Below, one piece after another: positions 52,857-61,462 of a stretch of DNA of 64,000 bases. Position numbers and translations under genes: made by a program. Source of the DNA: CBDFHB01 sp965250115 (GTDB lineage: Bacteria; Acidobacteriota; Vicinamibacteria; Marinacidobacterales; SMYC01); NCBI GenBank assembly GCA_965250115.1, contig CBDFNJ010000002.1, positions 1,364,001 to 1,428,000 on the forward strand. Direction: 5' to 3'. The notes under the pieces are model-generated. The model ran no database searches. It worked only from the letters and a program-made list of their open reading frames with translations, and was not told the DNA's origin. Each line of letters opens with the position of its first letter. Within the stretch, counting starts at the first letter, position 1.

Positions 52857-53317
52857 CGCGCCAACCCCGAGGCGTAGCGCCGGATGGCGCGAAACATCCG
52901 AACGTGAGTGAAACAACGACAGAGCACCGTCGACAACGCCCCTCGAATCTCTTCGTCGGTTGCCGTCGGATTCTCATCGAGAAAGGCTTTCGCGGTCAAG
53001 ATCACGCCGCTGAGACAGAACCCACACTGCGCCGCTTGCTCTTCGATGAACGCACGTTGGATGGGATGCGGATTCTCGGCCGTGCCCAATCCTTCCAACG
53101 TGGTGATGTCAGCTCCTTCCATGGAGTCCACGGGCGTCACGCACGAGCGGATCGCCTCGCCATCCGCGATCACCGTGCACGCTCCGCATTGCGCCAGCCC
53201 GCAGCCGAACTTCGGCCCGTGCAGCTCGAGATCGTCGCTAAGCACGTAGAAAAGCGGGGTGGATGGGTCCACGTCCAGCGAGTGCGACCGACCGTTGACC
53301 GTCAGGTTAATTGCCAT
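52853..53317 (-). CDS. (2Fe-2S)-binding subunit of the molybdenum hydroxylase
   Basis: A 154-residue protein. Start ATG 53317 behind GGAG; an ATG four codons upstream is also possible. First cluster (plant-ferredoxin type): KFGCGLAQCGACTVI with C-x4-C-x2-C and a later Cys. Second cluster in the helical domain: QCGFCLSGVILTAKAF and TVLCRCFTHVRMFRAI. This is the standard CoxS/IorA architecture. It precedes and overlaps the catalytic subunit gene, so the two form one complex; no cytochrome subunit or FAD subunit is present, as in IorAB-type enzymes. Confidence 0.94.
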   Translation of the reverse strand: MAINLTVNGRSHSLDVDPSTPLFYVLSDDLELHGPKFGCGLAQCGACTVIADGEAIRSCVTPVDSMEGADITTLEGLGTAENPHPIQRAFIEEQAAQCGFCLSGVILTAKAFLDENPTATDEEIRGALSTVLCRCFTHVRMFRAIRRYASGLAR

Positions 53318-53329
53318 GCCATGCTCCAT

Positions 53330-53782
53330 CGAGTATCGAGATCCAATTCAACCGGGACGAGACGCTTCAGTTCTTCGGACCGGTTCTGTACGAGTACGAG
53401 GTCAACGAAAGCTCTCGACGGGGCCCGTGGGAGCGTATCACTGCCTGTAGATCGTGGACAAAGGCTTGGTGTCACTGGTCGTGAGCCAAACCCCTCGAAG
53501 GATTACCGGACGTGAGCGAAGCGGGCAACGTGTCCGCCCTCGCGGCTTTGAATACGCGGAATACGCAGACGAGCATGCGGGTCTCGAAAAAAGCGCTCGA
53601 CCTCGAAGCACTCGCCCGCATCCTCCGTTTTTTGGAGCGAGCGAAGAGCGTATCGCAGCTCTTTGAGCATGAGCAGCAGTGTATAACGTCTACTCGTGTC
53701 GTAGCGCGACGCAGCGTTGTCGGCAATCGCTACTATCCGGGCGGCCGCTTCGTCGACGAGCACCGGTGAGAGACAGGGGCTC
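53330..53782. other. Scar region with short gene fragments
   Basis: About 450 bp with no intact gene. It holds a 15-codon fragment of an ABC permease start on the minus strand (53626-53670) and the second copy of the 74-bp repeat (53713-53786). Nothing else is recognised. Confidence 0.6.
53626..53670 (-). pseudogene. ABC transporter permease N-terminal stub
   Basis: The minus strand from ATG 53670 reads MLKELRYALRSLQKT, the standard start of MacB/FtsX-type permeases (usually L-x-DLRYALRxLxKSPGFT). Homology ends there. The rest of such a permease lies degraded on the opposite strand at 57525-58356. Confidence 0.5.
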
Positions 53783-53786
53783 TCAG
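53713..53786. repeat. 74-bp repeat, copy 2 (next to the beta-propeller gene)
   Basis: 72 of 74 bases match 36336-36409, including the codons for GNRYYPGGRFVDEHR, the TGA stop and the TGAGAG-N7-CTCTCA hairpin. It ends at the 3' end of the convergent beta-propeller gene (stop 53783). Confidence 0.85.
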
Positions 53787-55033
53787 CTGCCGATGCTGAT
53801 GAGCTCCTTGTCGGTGCGGAAGTACCACTTGCCGTCGACGAGCGCGGGCGAGGCGAGAGTCCGGGCGCCGAGCTCGTTGACGTGGAGGAGTGTCATCTCG
53901 GGCCCCGCTTCGAGAACGAAGGTCTGGCCGTTGTCGTTCGTGAAGAAGATCTTGTCATCGACGACGACCGGTGACGCTGAGAAGCCCTCCTTCGTCGGCC
54001 TTCCGAGCCGTCCCTGGAACATCAGCTTGCCCGTCTTGGCCTCGTAGCTCGTAACGACGCTCTGCATGTCGTTTACCATGTAGATCTGCTCGCCCACGAT
54101 GATGGGGGAGGGGACGAAGGGAGAGCCTTTCGGGGTCTGCCACACGACGTGGGTGTTGGTGACGTCGCCGCTTCCGCCCGGTCGGATCGCAAGCGTTGGC
54201 CCCGCGCGACCCGACGTGCAAAAAACAAGATCGTGGCCGACGACCGGCGTGGGGATCACCTCGAACATGTTGCCTTGTGCGGTCCAAAGGACCTCGCCGT
54301 CGTTCGGATCGTAGGCTTGGACCGTGTGCTGAGAGGAAACGATGAGCTCGTCGCGATCGCCCGCTCGCAGCACGATGGGAGTGCCCCAACCGGTACGGGT
54401 GTCGCGCGCCTTACGCCATCGAGTCTCTCCCGTCGTCTTGTCGAACGCGGCGACGAAGGATTCTTGCTGATGATCCTGATAGAGGATGACCGTGTCTTTG
54501 TAAAGGATGGGAGAGCCCGCGGAGCCGTGGTAGTTGTCGAGGCGTCCGACGGGGCGATGCCAAAGGATGACGCCCTCGAGATCGAAGGCGAAGAGCCCGT
54601 GGGTTCCGAAGGAGGCGTAGACGCGCTCGCCGTCGGTCACGGGAGTCGCCGAGGCGTGGCCGTTCTTCGCGTGCGCGTGCTCGAAGCCGTCCTGAGGGAT
54701 GGTCGTCTCCCAGAGAAGCTTCCCGTCGGTTCGCTGATAGGAGAGAAGAGACAGGCGACCGCCGCCGTCACGAGCCGTCGTGAGGAAAATCTGGTCCTTC
54801 CAGACGATGGGTGAGGAGTTACCCCTTCCAGGCACCGCGGCTCTCCAGACGACGTTCTCCGTGTCCGACCAGCTATCCGGATAGCCGTTACCTCGGACGT
54901 AGCCCTGTCCCGAGGGGCCACGCCAGCGAGGCCAGTAGGAGGCCCCTTCACCCTCGACCGGGATCAAATGGACGTCTTCCGCAGCGGCGAGCGAGGCGGC
55001 GAAGAGGAGGGCAGCGAGAGCGCATTTGGTCAT
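53783..55033 (-). CDS. Secreted PQQ-like beta-propeller repeat protein
   Basis: A 416-residue protein, start ATG 55033. Signal peptide (CALAALLFAASLAAAEDV). About six PQQ-type/WD-like blades follow: YWPRWRGPSGQGYVRGNGYP, VWRAAVPGRGNSSPIVWKDQ, GSPILYKDTVILYQDHQQES, WTAQGNMFEVIPTPVVGHDL and SPVVVDDKIFFTNDNGQTFV. The protein resembles BamB-like or quinoprotein-like propellers common in planctomycetes and acidobacteria. No catalytic PQQ-binding Trp-disk or heme motif is seen, so an enzymatic role is not established. It ends within a 74-bp repeat. Complete, with normal length. Confidence 0.88.
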   Translation of the reverse strand: MTKCALAALLFAASLAAAEDVHLIPVEGEGASYWPRWRGPSGQGYVRGNGYPDSWSDTENVVWRAAVPGRGNSSPIVWKDQIFLTTARDGGGRLSLLSYQRTDGKLLWETTIPQDGFEHAHAKNGHASATPVTDGERVYASFGTHGLFAFDLEGVILWHRPVGRLDNYHGSAGSPILYKDTVILYQDHQQESFVAAFDKTTGETRWRKARDTRTGWGTPIVLRAGDRDELIVSSQHTVQAYDPNDGEVLWTAQGNMFEVIPTPVVGHDLVFCTSGRAGPTLAIRPGGSGDVTNTHVVWQTPKGSPFVPSPIIVGEQIYMVNDMQSVVTSYEAKTGKLMFQGRLGRPTKEGFSASPVVVDDKIFFTNDNGQTFVLEAGPEMTLLHVNELGARTLASPALVDGKWYFRTDKELISIGS

Positions 55034-55212
55034 CGTGGCTCCTTCGAAAAGATGTTAGAGCGCAGGAGACGCTCGAGCAAACGTTGCTTTTGAACGAGCT
55101 CCGCCCTACCACCTTGCGCGCTACGAACGAGCTGCGCCGGGCGTGAGTCACTACAACGAGCTCATCACGGGAGTCAAGCCCATTCTTAGTTGAAACTCTC
55201 CACGGCTCACGT

Positions 55213-55494
55213 TTAAGCGACCTTCTTCTTCGATACGGTTGATGTCTTCGCCTCGATCTTCAGTTCCCGCTTGAGAGCTTCGCGAAGCTTGGGAAGATGG
55301 CGGTAGCCCACCACCTTCCTCAAGCGCGGTTCGATGTCTACGAGCGCCGTTGCCAACCAGCGCTGGCGTTGGCTCGAGTTCTTCCAGTGGTCGACCTTCG
55401 CGCAGCGTTCCTCGACGAGAGCATTGACGGACTCAAGGCAGTTCGTCGTCTTGAACGAACGGCCCAGCACCGCGTGTACGCCGAGTCGATGCAA
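55213..55494 (-). CDS. IS256-like transposase, C-terminal part (frameshifted)
   Basis: The minus-strand frame includes SFKTTNCLESVNALVEERCA with the third catalytic Glu, then WLATALVDIEPRLRKVVGYR. Upstream of its formal start the same frame reads as transposase back to ~55645 (WRKRLQWAYNRPEYEEALTA, SAAGSLEEGLEETLTLHRLG), so it is the tail of the 55559-56494 protein after a frameshift. Confidence 0.85.
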   Translation of the reverse strand: MHRLGVHAVLGRSFKTTNCLESVNALVEERCAKVDHWKNSSQRQRWLATALVDIEPRLRKVVGYRHLPKLREALKRELKIEAKTSTVSKKKVA

Positions 55495-55558
55495 CGTCAG
55501 CGTCTCCTCAAGGCCTTCCTCCAGGCTGCCAGCTGCGGATTGGTTCCGCTCTTCTAAC

Positions 55559-56494
55559 TCACCGTGGAGTTGCTCGAGCGCAGTGAGGGCCTCTTCGTAC
55601 TCCGGCCTGTTGTAGGCCCACTGGAGCCGCTTGCGCCATGACGCCTGCTAGGTAGCTCACTACGTTTTCACGTTTGTGCCACTGGCAGCGTTGTATCAGG
55701 GCCCGCTTATGGAATGCCTTCTTGACTGCCGCTTGGAGACCCTTGCCGCCGTCGATGATCACCAGCAGACCCTGGGAGATATCGAGTCCCCGCTCGAGCA
55801 GTGAACGCAGGAACGGCGTCAACACCTGCGCGTTCTCCGTGTCCGTCTCCACGAAGCCCAAGAAGCGTTTTTCCCCGCAAAGCGTGATGCCCAGAGCCAC
55901 GACCATCGTTGCCTCGGCGAATGTCTTCCCATCCAGAAACAGCGCCACCACATCCTCGCCGGTCAGATCTCGTTCCTGCATCTCCCGCAGCTTCGCAGCG
56001 CTCGCTTGCACGAACCCTCGGGACACCGTTGAGCTCGACAGCCCGATGGCGCCCGGAATCGCTTCCGCTGCCGCCTCGTAGTTGCGACAAGAGATTCCGT
56101 AGAGAACTCGTTTCAGCAGAAGATCATTCACCTCACCGCCGTGGCTCACCGCCTCGTAGCAGCGAAGCGGAATCTCTCCTCCCTCGATGCTCCGAACCCG
56201 TGGCACACGGATCGGTACTCGCTGGCCGCCAAGCCCTACCGTGCCCGGGTTGCTTCCGTGACGGCGACCGCGCTCCAGCTCGTCCTTGCGAGAGTATCGC
56301 TCTCCCGCCAACGCCTTCACTTCGTCGTCGAGCAACTCGTGAACGTGCATTAGACCAAGGGGGACCAACGAACGGATCATCTCTACCTTGGCGTCCAGCG
56401 CGAGTTCCCCGTAATCCTCGTGCCTCACCATCTCGACCTCACCCAAACGACGCGACTTCTTGCGTTTCTTGACCGAACGTAGCAGACTTCCCAT
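55559..56494 (-). CDS. IS256-like transposase, N-terminal part (frameshifted)
   Basis: Starts ATG 56494. Mutator-type signatures: Asp in VVALFLDGKTFAEATMVVAL, Asp in GLLVIIDGGKGLQAAVKKAF, and QRCQWHKRENVVSYLAGVM. At ~55648 homology leaves this frame (the last ~25 residues are spurious) and continues in the frame of 55213-55494. The full protein would be ~425 aa. With the frameshift the element is probably inactive, unless the shift is a sequencing error. Confidence 0.88.
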   Translation of the reverse strand: MGSLLRSVKKRKKSRRLGEVEMVRHEDYGELALDAKVEMIRSLVPLGLMHVHELLDDEVKALAGERYSRKDELERGRRHGSNPGTVGLGGQRVPIRVPRVRSIEGGEIPLRCYEAVSHGGEVNDLLLKRVLYGISCRNYEAAAEAIPGAIGLSSSTVSRGFVQASAAKLREMQERDLTGEDVVALFLDGKTFAEATMVVALGITLCGEKRFLGFVETDTENAQVLTPFLRSLLERGLDISQGLLVIIDGGKGLQAAVKKAFHKRALIQRCQWHKRENVVSYLAGVMAQAAPVGLQQAGVRRGPHCARATPR

Positions 56495-56612
56495 CTCGGC
56501 TCCTTTCTTCGCGGCTTGATTTTGTTTTGTCCAACGCCATCAAACCACGGGGTTTGGAGCCGTTTCAATTTCCAACTAAGATTGGCACACTTTCCATCAC
56601 GGAGGTGAACCC

Positions 56613-57386
56613 GTGAGCGGGCGAAGCGTCGAGGTCGGCACCATCCGTCAGCACTGCAAGACGCTGCGCATGCCGACAGTGGCGAGCCAGTTCCACAAGC
56701 TAGCGGAGCAAGCGCGGCGCGACAAGCAAAGCCACGTCCGCTACCTCGACGTGCTGCTCAGTGCCGAGGTCGAGGAACGCGAACACCGAGCGGTTCAGAG
56801 ACGATTGAAAGAAGCACAGCTACCGCGGACGAAGACCGTTGACGAGTTCGACTTCTCACAGTCGCCCAAGGTCTCGGGCCGCCGGATAAAAGAGCTCGCG
56901 GAGGGTCACTACATCGACCAAGCGCAGCCGGTCATCTTCCTCGGCGACGCGGGGACGGGTAAGACCCACCTGGCGAGCGCGTTGTGTGTGGCCGCGTGTC
57001 AGCAACGTCGCCGGGTCCGCTTCACCACCGCATCGAGACTCGTCAACGAGCTCGTCGAGGCGAGACAAGAGCACGAGCTGTCGCGCATCATCCGACGCTA
57101 TGCCCGCTTCGAGTTGCTGTGCATCGACGAGCTTGGTTACGTCCCGCTCGCCGACGTCGGTGCCGAGCTGTTGTTCCAGGTGATCTCGGAGCGAAGCGAG
57201 ACCGCCGCGCTCGTGATCACGACGAATCTCCCGTTCTCCGAATGGACTCAGGTGTTCACGAACGCCCGGCTGTGCAAGGCGCTGCTCGACCGTGTCACGG
57301 ACCAGGCGCACATCCTCGAGACCGGCTCCGAGTCCTACCGCTTCCGCCGCACCGTCCGCAGCAAGAACACGGTTCCAAAGGCATGA
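56613..57386 (+). CDS. istB: IS21-family helper ATPase IstB (orphan)
   Basis: A 257-residue AAA+ ATPase starting GTG 56613 after GGAGG. Walker A is FLGDAGTGKTHLASALCV, Walker B FELLCIDELGYVPL, sensor region VITTNLPFSEWTQVF and C-terminal LLDRVTDQAHILETGSESYR. IstB partners the transposase IstA in IS21 transposition. istA normally lies directly upstream, but here a Mutator-type element ends 31 bp before istB, so istA is gone and the element cannot move by itself. Confidence 0.95.
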   Translation: MSGRSVEVGTIRQHCKTLRMPTVASQFHKLAEQARRDKQSHVRYLDVLLSAEVEEREHRAVQRRLKEAQLPRTKTVDEFDFSQSPKVSGRRIKELAEGHYIDQAQPVIFLGDAGTGKTHLASALCVAACQQRRRVRFTTASRLVNELVEARQEHELSRIIRRYARFELLCIDELGYVPLADVGAELLFQVISERSETAALVITTNLPFSEWTQVFTNARLCKALLDRVTDQAHILETGSESYRFRRTVRSKNTVPKA

Positions 57387-57524
57387 GAGCTGTGTTTTCA
57401 CTCGGGGCGGCCTGCACGTTCGTTCCGGCCGCAGGATAAGGGAAAGGGACTTTGTTACGTTCGTTCTTTAAGAATCAATAACTTAAGGTGGGCCATTTTA
57501 GATGAGCGAAATGGGCCAGGCCGA

Positions 57525-58356
57525 GTGGACAAAAACAGCGCTCTTCGTCTCCTCCTCTTCATGGCGTCAGAAACACTCCCGCGCCTCGAGGCCATTACCA
57601 CTGACGGTACCGTTCTCGCATTCACCGTTTGTATATCTCTTGCGGCCGGCGTTTTCTTCGGTCTCTTTCCCGTCTTCAAGTACACCAAGCCGAATGTGGT
57701 CGGCGCGCTCAAGGAGGGCGGCCGAACGTCGAACGTCGAGCGACGGCCGAGAACGTCAACGCGCGAGGGGCGCACTCGCGATCGCGCAGATCTCTCTCTC
57801 CCTCATACTGCTCGTCGGCTCCGGTCTCATGGTCCGGAGCTTTCAGGCGCTTCGTGAAGTCCACCCGGGGTTCGTTCGCCCCTCGGAGGTCCTGACGTTT
57901 CGGGTGTCGATCCCGGAAGTCACGTTGGTGGGCCTGTCATCCTCGATTACGTTGGACGGCCGCGACAGCAACGACCCCGTCTTCGTCGAGGAGTTTCCCG
58001 TGGCCGCGCTGCTCATCGGCGCGGTGGGATTGTATGGCGTGATCTCCTATGGGTCACGCAGCGAACTCGCGAGATCGGAGTACGCATGGCGCTCGGCGCG
58101 CAAAGGGGGGACGTGAGCGGTCTGTTCATACGCCATGCGGCGCACCTGGCTGGAGTCGGCGTAGTCGTCGGGCTCGTCGCCGCCTTATTTCTCACACGTC
58201 TTGATGAGCTCGCTCCTGTTCGAGGGAAGCCCCGCCGATCCGATGACCTACGTCCTCGTGTCCGTCGTGCTGGCCGGCACCGCCCTTCTGGCGAGCTACA
58301 TCCCGGCTCGTCGGGCGTCAGGCGTCGATCCGACCCAGGCCCTTCACTTCGAGTAA
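57525..58356 (+). pseudogene. Degraded MacB/FtsX-type ABC transporter permease
   Basis: Permease pieces lie in all three frames in order: LAFTVCISLAAGVFFGLFPV and FKYTKPNVVGALKEGGRTSN; then GALAIAQISLSLILLVGSGL and MVRSFQALREVHPGF; after an internal deletion, LLIGAVGLYGVISYG; then ALGAQRGDVSGLFIRHAAHL, and finally MTYVLVSVVLAGTALLASYI plus PARRASGVDPTQALHFE to a stop at 58354-58356. Several frameshifts and a large deletion leave no function. An N-terminal stub of such a gene lies inverted at 53670. Confidence 0.85.
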
Positions 58357-58428
58357 ATACTACCTGCCGGCCGCCGCGCGGCGAAGCTCGACCCCACCCG
58401 CGCTCTTCTGCTGGAGTAGCTTCACTTC

Positions 58429-58707
58429 TCAGAAGCGAGCCCCCAGGGTGTCTTTCAGCTCTTCGATAGTCGGATCATCGCCTGGCTTCGTGTCACGCAT
58501 GAAGCTCACTACTCGCTCGTGAAGAGCTTCCAGATCGACATCTTTCAATCGGTCATCGAAGAAAGTCAAGGTCTCCGCCTGCGCAATTGATGCCGCGAGC
58601 GTGGCGTTGAGGTAGTTGTTCAACGAAACACCTTCGCGCTTCGCCAGAGCTTGGGCTTTGCGCTTCAAATCTTCCCGAATCCGCAGGGAAAGGGTAGCCA
58701 TGGTCAC
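58429..58707 (-). CDS. Ribbon-helix-helix antitoxin-like protein
   Basis: A 92-residue protein starting ATG 58707 in a 4-bp overlap with the PIN gene stop. The N-terminus is a classic RHH DNA-binding strand-helix-helix: MATLSLRIREDLKRKAQALA, then EGVSLNNYLNATLAASIAQ (HicB/CopG-like). The acidic C-terminal half (FMRDTKPGDDPTIEELKDTL) would be the toxin-binding part. Family role: binds and neutralises the toxin and represses the operon. Unusually it is the second gene of the pair. Confidence 0.85.
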   Translation of the reverse strand: MTMATLSLRIREDLKRKAQALAKREGVSLNNYLNATLAASIAQAETLTFFDDRLKDVDLEALHERVVSFMRDTKPGDDPTIEELKDTLGARF

Positions 58708-59162
58708 GCCTCCTCCAGGTAGCGAGCCACGAACTCGCGCGGCGCCATCGCCGTCCAGCCGAGTCGCGGAAGGTCCGGCGAGCGGAAGTCGCTCGAGTTG
58801 TACGTGATAACAATCGCTGATGTGTGGATCGCTGCCTCCACGAATTTGTTGTCGCTCTCGTCGCTGAGATTGGGTCGCCAGCTGAAACGGGTCTGGACCT
58901 CCCGCGAGAGAGCTACCAGATCCATGACCAAGTCAGCCGACTGTGAGTGATCCAGTCGGGTGAGTTTCAAGATGCGCGGCCGCTGGGGTACGTCGAGGTA
59001 TTCCAACGCGATTGCCGTGGTCAGTATCAGCGGGATTTCCGATCGCAGCACTCCCATCAGGATACGGTAGGCGAAGCTGCTCTCTCGGCGACATGCCCCC
59101 GCAACCAGCACGTTGGTATCCATTACAACTGGCGGCGTTCGGTACCGGCCCAAGCCGTTCAT
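58704..59162 (-). CDS. PIN-domain toxin of a toxin-antitoxin system
   Basis: A 152-residue protein starting ATG 59162. PIN catalytic acids: Asp in PPVVMDTNVLVAGACRRES, Glu in TTAIALEYLDVPQRP, Asp/Glu cluster in NLSDESDNKFVEAAIHTSA, and a weaker last motif (ITYNSSDF). This matches the COG1569-type PIN toxins, which are thought to cleave RNA. It is followed with overlap by an RHH antitoxin-like gene, and a palindrome (59182-59199) stands 20 bp upstream. Confidence 0.85.
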   Translation of the reverse strand: MNGLGRYRTPPVVMDTNVLVAGACRRESSFAYRILMGVLRSEIPLILTTAIALEYLDVPQRPRILKLTRLDHSQSADLVMDLVALSREVQTRFSWRPNLSDESDNKFVEAAIHTSAIVITYNSSDFRSPDLPRLGWTAMAPREFVARYLEEA

Positions 59163-59181
59163 TGGTGACTACAACAGTGAT

Positions 59182-59199
59182 ATTGTATATCAATACAAT
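59182..59199. promoter_or_regulatory. Operator-like palindrome ATTGTAT-atca-ATACAAT
   Basis: Perfect 7-bp arms 20 bp before the PIN toxin start, in an AT-rich patch unusual for this GC-rich window. Position and symmetry fit an autoregulatory site for the RHH antitoxin; the same patch probably holds the promoter. Confidence 0.6.
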
Positions 59200-59426
59200 T
59201 ATGATGTCAACATCGTGCGATCCGAACTGGGACAGGCGCCGACGGAGAGACGACTGCGTCCGGACCGAGTTTGACCATCGATGTCGTCGTTCGTCCGCCC
59301 GGCCAAGGCGATCTGGCGGCATCGGCGACGTCGTTGATGCGACCTCGACTCGGTCCAGACGCAGTTGTCATAGGGTGTCGAACCGAGTAACGTCGACTCG
59401 GTCCGGTTCGGGGAGTCGTAAGCGCG

Positions 59427-60155
59427 ATGCCAAGACGAATCCGCTGGCATGTGACGGCCTTGTCGTGGCTGTTTGTGCTCGAGGGCCTGCCCGCCGCCGC
59501 CCGGCAGTCGGAGCGCGCGTACCAAACGGAGTCAGTTTCCGGCGAGAGGTTCGATGAGCAGCTAGAGAAGATAGTCGCGTCGCTGACGTCGGGCCGGCGG
59601 GCGGCGGCCTACGCGGAATTTTCACAGCTGGCTTTGGAGGCTCCGGTCGCTCCAACCTGTGTGCGCTCGATCAAAAATGGATTCGTTCGTCTCGCTCAGC
59701 TCGACGAGGCGAAGGAGCTTTTTGCCGACGCGCTTGCCGCGTCGGACCGCAGGCGCGTGCACACCGTCATCGAAGGCAGGAGACTGTCCGACATCGAGAG
59801 AAACATACTCTACCTGTACGCGGATACCTACCAAGGAGAGTTCGACCGAGCGACCAGAAGGCTCTCGGCCTTGCAGAACGAGTTCGCTGAGGAGCGCGGA
59901 GCCCGGAGCGCCAATCTGGCCGCACGACTAGGCCGAGTGATCTCCGATGCTCGAAACGAGTACGAGAAGTACGGTCACTGGGTCGAGTTTTTGGCGTCGT
60001 CTTCACGAGGCGCCTTCCACGCGTACCGGAGAGACGGAGCGGTCTACGTTCCGCCAGGCATGGACGAACGGACTTCCTCGGTGTCGCCCGTCGATCTACG
60101 CGTCATCGCCAGCACGCGACTCGAAACGTTTTTCGAAGCCTCCGCCCACCTGCTG
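59427..60155 (+). pseudogene. Secreted protein of unknown function, truncated by IS5-like element
   Basis: Start ATG 59427 after GGGAG. Signal peptide (WHVTALSWLFVLEGLPAAA). The mature part is helical and TPR-like (LVRLAQLDEAKELFADALAA, ERNILYLYADTYQGEFDRAT) and then has FLASSSRGAFHAYRRDGAVY. At 60156 (after SAHLLPW) the IS5-like element begins; the frame runs on in IS DNA to 60287. The original C-terminus is not found on the far side of the IS in this window, so the insertion may have been accompanied by a deletion. No family recognised. Confidence 0.65.
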
Positions 60156-61238
60156 CCTTGGTGCACAACTCGCGATCTCGGTCCACAATTGTCCTGTACT
60201 CACGGATTCGAGGTTCCCCATGAGCATTTTCAAACGCACTCAGCGGAAGTATGTGAAGAAGGCCTATCGCGTGAGGAGTTGGCGTGAATATGAGGCGGGT
60301 CTACGCAACCGTGGGAGCCTGACCGTCTGGATCTCGCTCACCGCCGGCAAGCTTGTGAACTGGGACGCGCCCCGGCCGAGGAGGAGGAAACCGGGCCGTC
60401 AACGCAAGTACTCGAACCACGCCATCGAGACGGCTGTCACCCTGGGCATGGTGTTTCATCTGTCATCTAGGCAGAGCGAGGGATTGCTGCGGTCGTTGTT
60501 CGCTCTGATGAAGCTAGACAATGATGTGCCCGATCACACCACGATTTCGAGGCGCAAGGCGAAGCTGGGTAAGGTCCCCTTCTACCAAGACAAGCAGAAG
60601 ACGCCGTTGCACATCTTGATCGACAGCAGCGGTCTCGCTGTCCACGCCGGCCAGCTGCGCAGAGCACCAAAGAGCAGGGACTATCGCAAGCTCCATCTGT
60701 GTGTCGACGAGCAGACTGGCGAAGTCGTCGCCGGCGAGCTGACGAGCAAAAGAGCCCGCGATTCATCGCGGGTTGCATCGCTTGTCGGACAGATCGACAG
60801 TCCCATCTCATCGGCCAGAGCTGACACCGCATACGACGCCAGCGGCGTCTATGAGGCGATCGAGAATCACAGCGCTCATCGCTCGCCGAGGGTGCTGATA
60901 CCGCCGCGCAAGGGCGCCCAGCTCGCATCGGGGCCGGCGAGCAGCCGACAGCGCAATCGCAACATTGCAGCACAAGCTCGGCTCGGCAAACGAAAGTGGC
61001 ACACAGAATCGGGCTACAGCAAACGGAGCAAAGTCGAGACAACGTTCCATCGCTACAAGGCTATCGTGGGCTCAGCGATGCGAGCGAGAGGGTTGGCGGC
61101 ACAGAGAGTCGAGGCAAGGATCGGGTGCAAGATTCTGAACACCATGACGGCGCTCGGGATGCCTGATAGCGAGATGATCGGATGATGGGAGTCGGGGCCA
61201 AGCGAGCTATCGGCCTCTATCGGAGTTGTGCACCAAGG
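60156..61238 (+). mobile_element. IS5-like insertion sequence (1,083 bp)
   Basis: Perfect 16-bp terminal inverted repeats: CCTTGGTGCACAACTC at 60156-60171 and its complement at 61223-61238. No clear target duplication is seen. It encodes one intact DDE transposase and interrupts genes on both flanks. Confidence 0.9.
60220..61185 (+). CDS. IS5-family transposase
   Basis: A 321-residue protein starting ATG 60220. N-terminal IS5-type region (RRKPGRQRKYSNHAIETAVT, SRQSEGLLRSLFALM, VPDHTTISRRKAKLG); DDE core with Asp in HILIDSSGLAVHAGQ, Asp in SARADTAYDASGVYEAIE, and Glu in RSKVETTFHRYKAIVG. It matches the IS5 (IS1182/IS427-like) transposase type with the HxxIDSTG box. Intact frame and perfect terminal repeats suggest recent movement. 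Confidence 0.93.
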   Translation: MSIFKRTQRKYVKKAYRVRSWREYEAGLRNRGSLTVWISLTAGKLVNWDAPRPRRRKPGRQRKYSNHAIETAVTLGMVFHLSSRQSEGLLRSLFALMKLDNDVPDHTTISRRKAKLGKVPFYQDKQKTPLHILIDSSGLAVHAGQLRRAPKSRDYRKLHLCVDEQTGEVVAGELTSKRARDSSRVASLVGQIDSPISSARADTAYDASGVYEAIENHSAHRSPRVLIPPRKGAQLASGPASSRQRNRNIAAQARLGKRKWHTESGYSKRSKVETTFHRYKAIVGSAMRARGLAAQRVEARIGCKILNTMTALGMPDSEMIG

Positions 61239-61327
61239 CAAGCGAGCAGCGGGACAGCGGCAGCGGCGCCGTAGAGCGCGAGCACGAGCCAGGCTCCTTG
61301 CCGTTCCTCTTTGTTGAGATCGAACAC
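61239..61327 (-). pseudogene. N-terminal fragment of a small membrane protein, truncated by the IS
   Basis: The minus strand from GTG 61327 reads FDLNKEERQGAWLVLALYGA then AAAVPLLACLG, a membrane helix preceded by an acidic stretch; it runs directly into the end of the IS5-like element. Too short for family assignment. Coding is suggested by the hydrophobic segment and a GGGAAGG upstream. Confidence 0.35.
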
Positions 61328-61462
61328 CAGAGAAGTGACCTTCCCTCATGTTGCCAGCCTCGGTGATTCCGCGCAAGTTCAGGTAGTCAAGGCGGTACAC
61401 CTTTTTCCCGCGACGACGGAGTGGACTAGCACTGAGGGCACGATCGCGGAGATACTCATGGC

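Larger units (their letters stand above)
55184..56581 (-). mobile_element. Second IS256/Mutator-type element (~1.4 kb)
   Basis: Ends share short inverted repeats (left TCTTAGTTG...CGGCTC from 55184, right complement ending at 56581); the match is imperfect beyond the first ten bases. No target duplication is visible. It carries a Mutator-type transposase in two frames and abuts istB. Confidence 0.65.
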
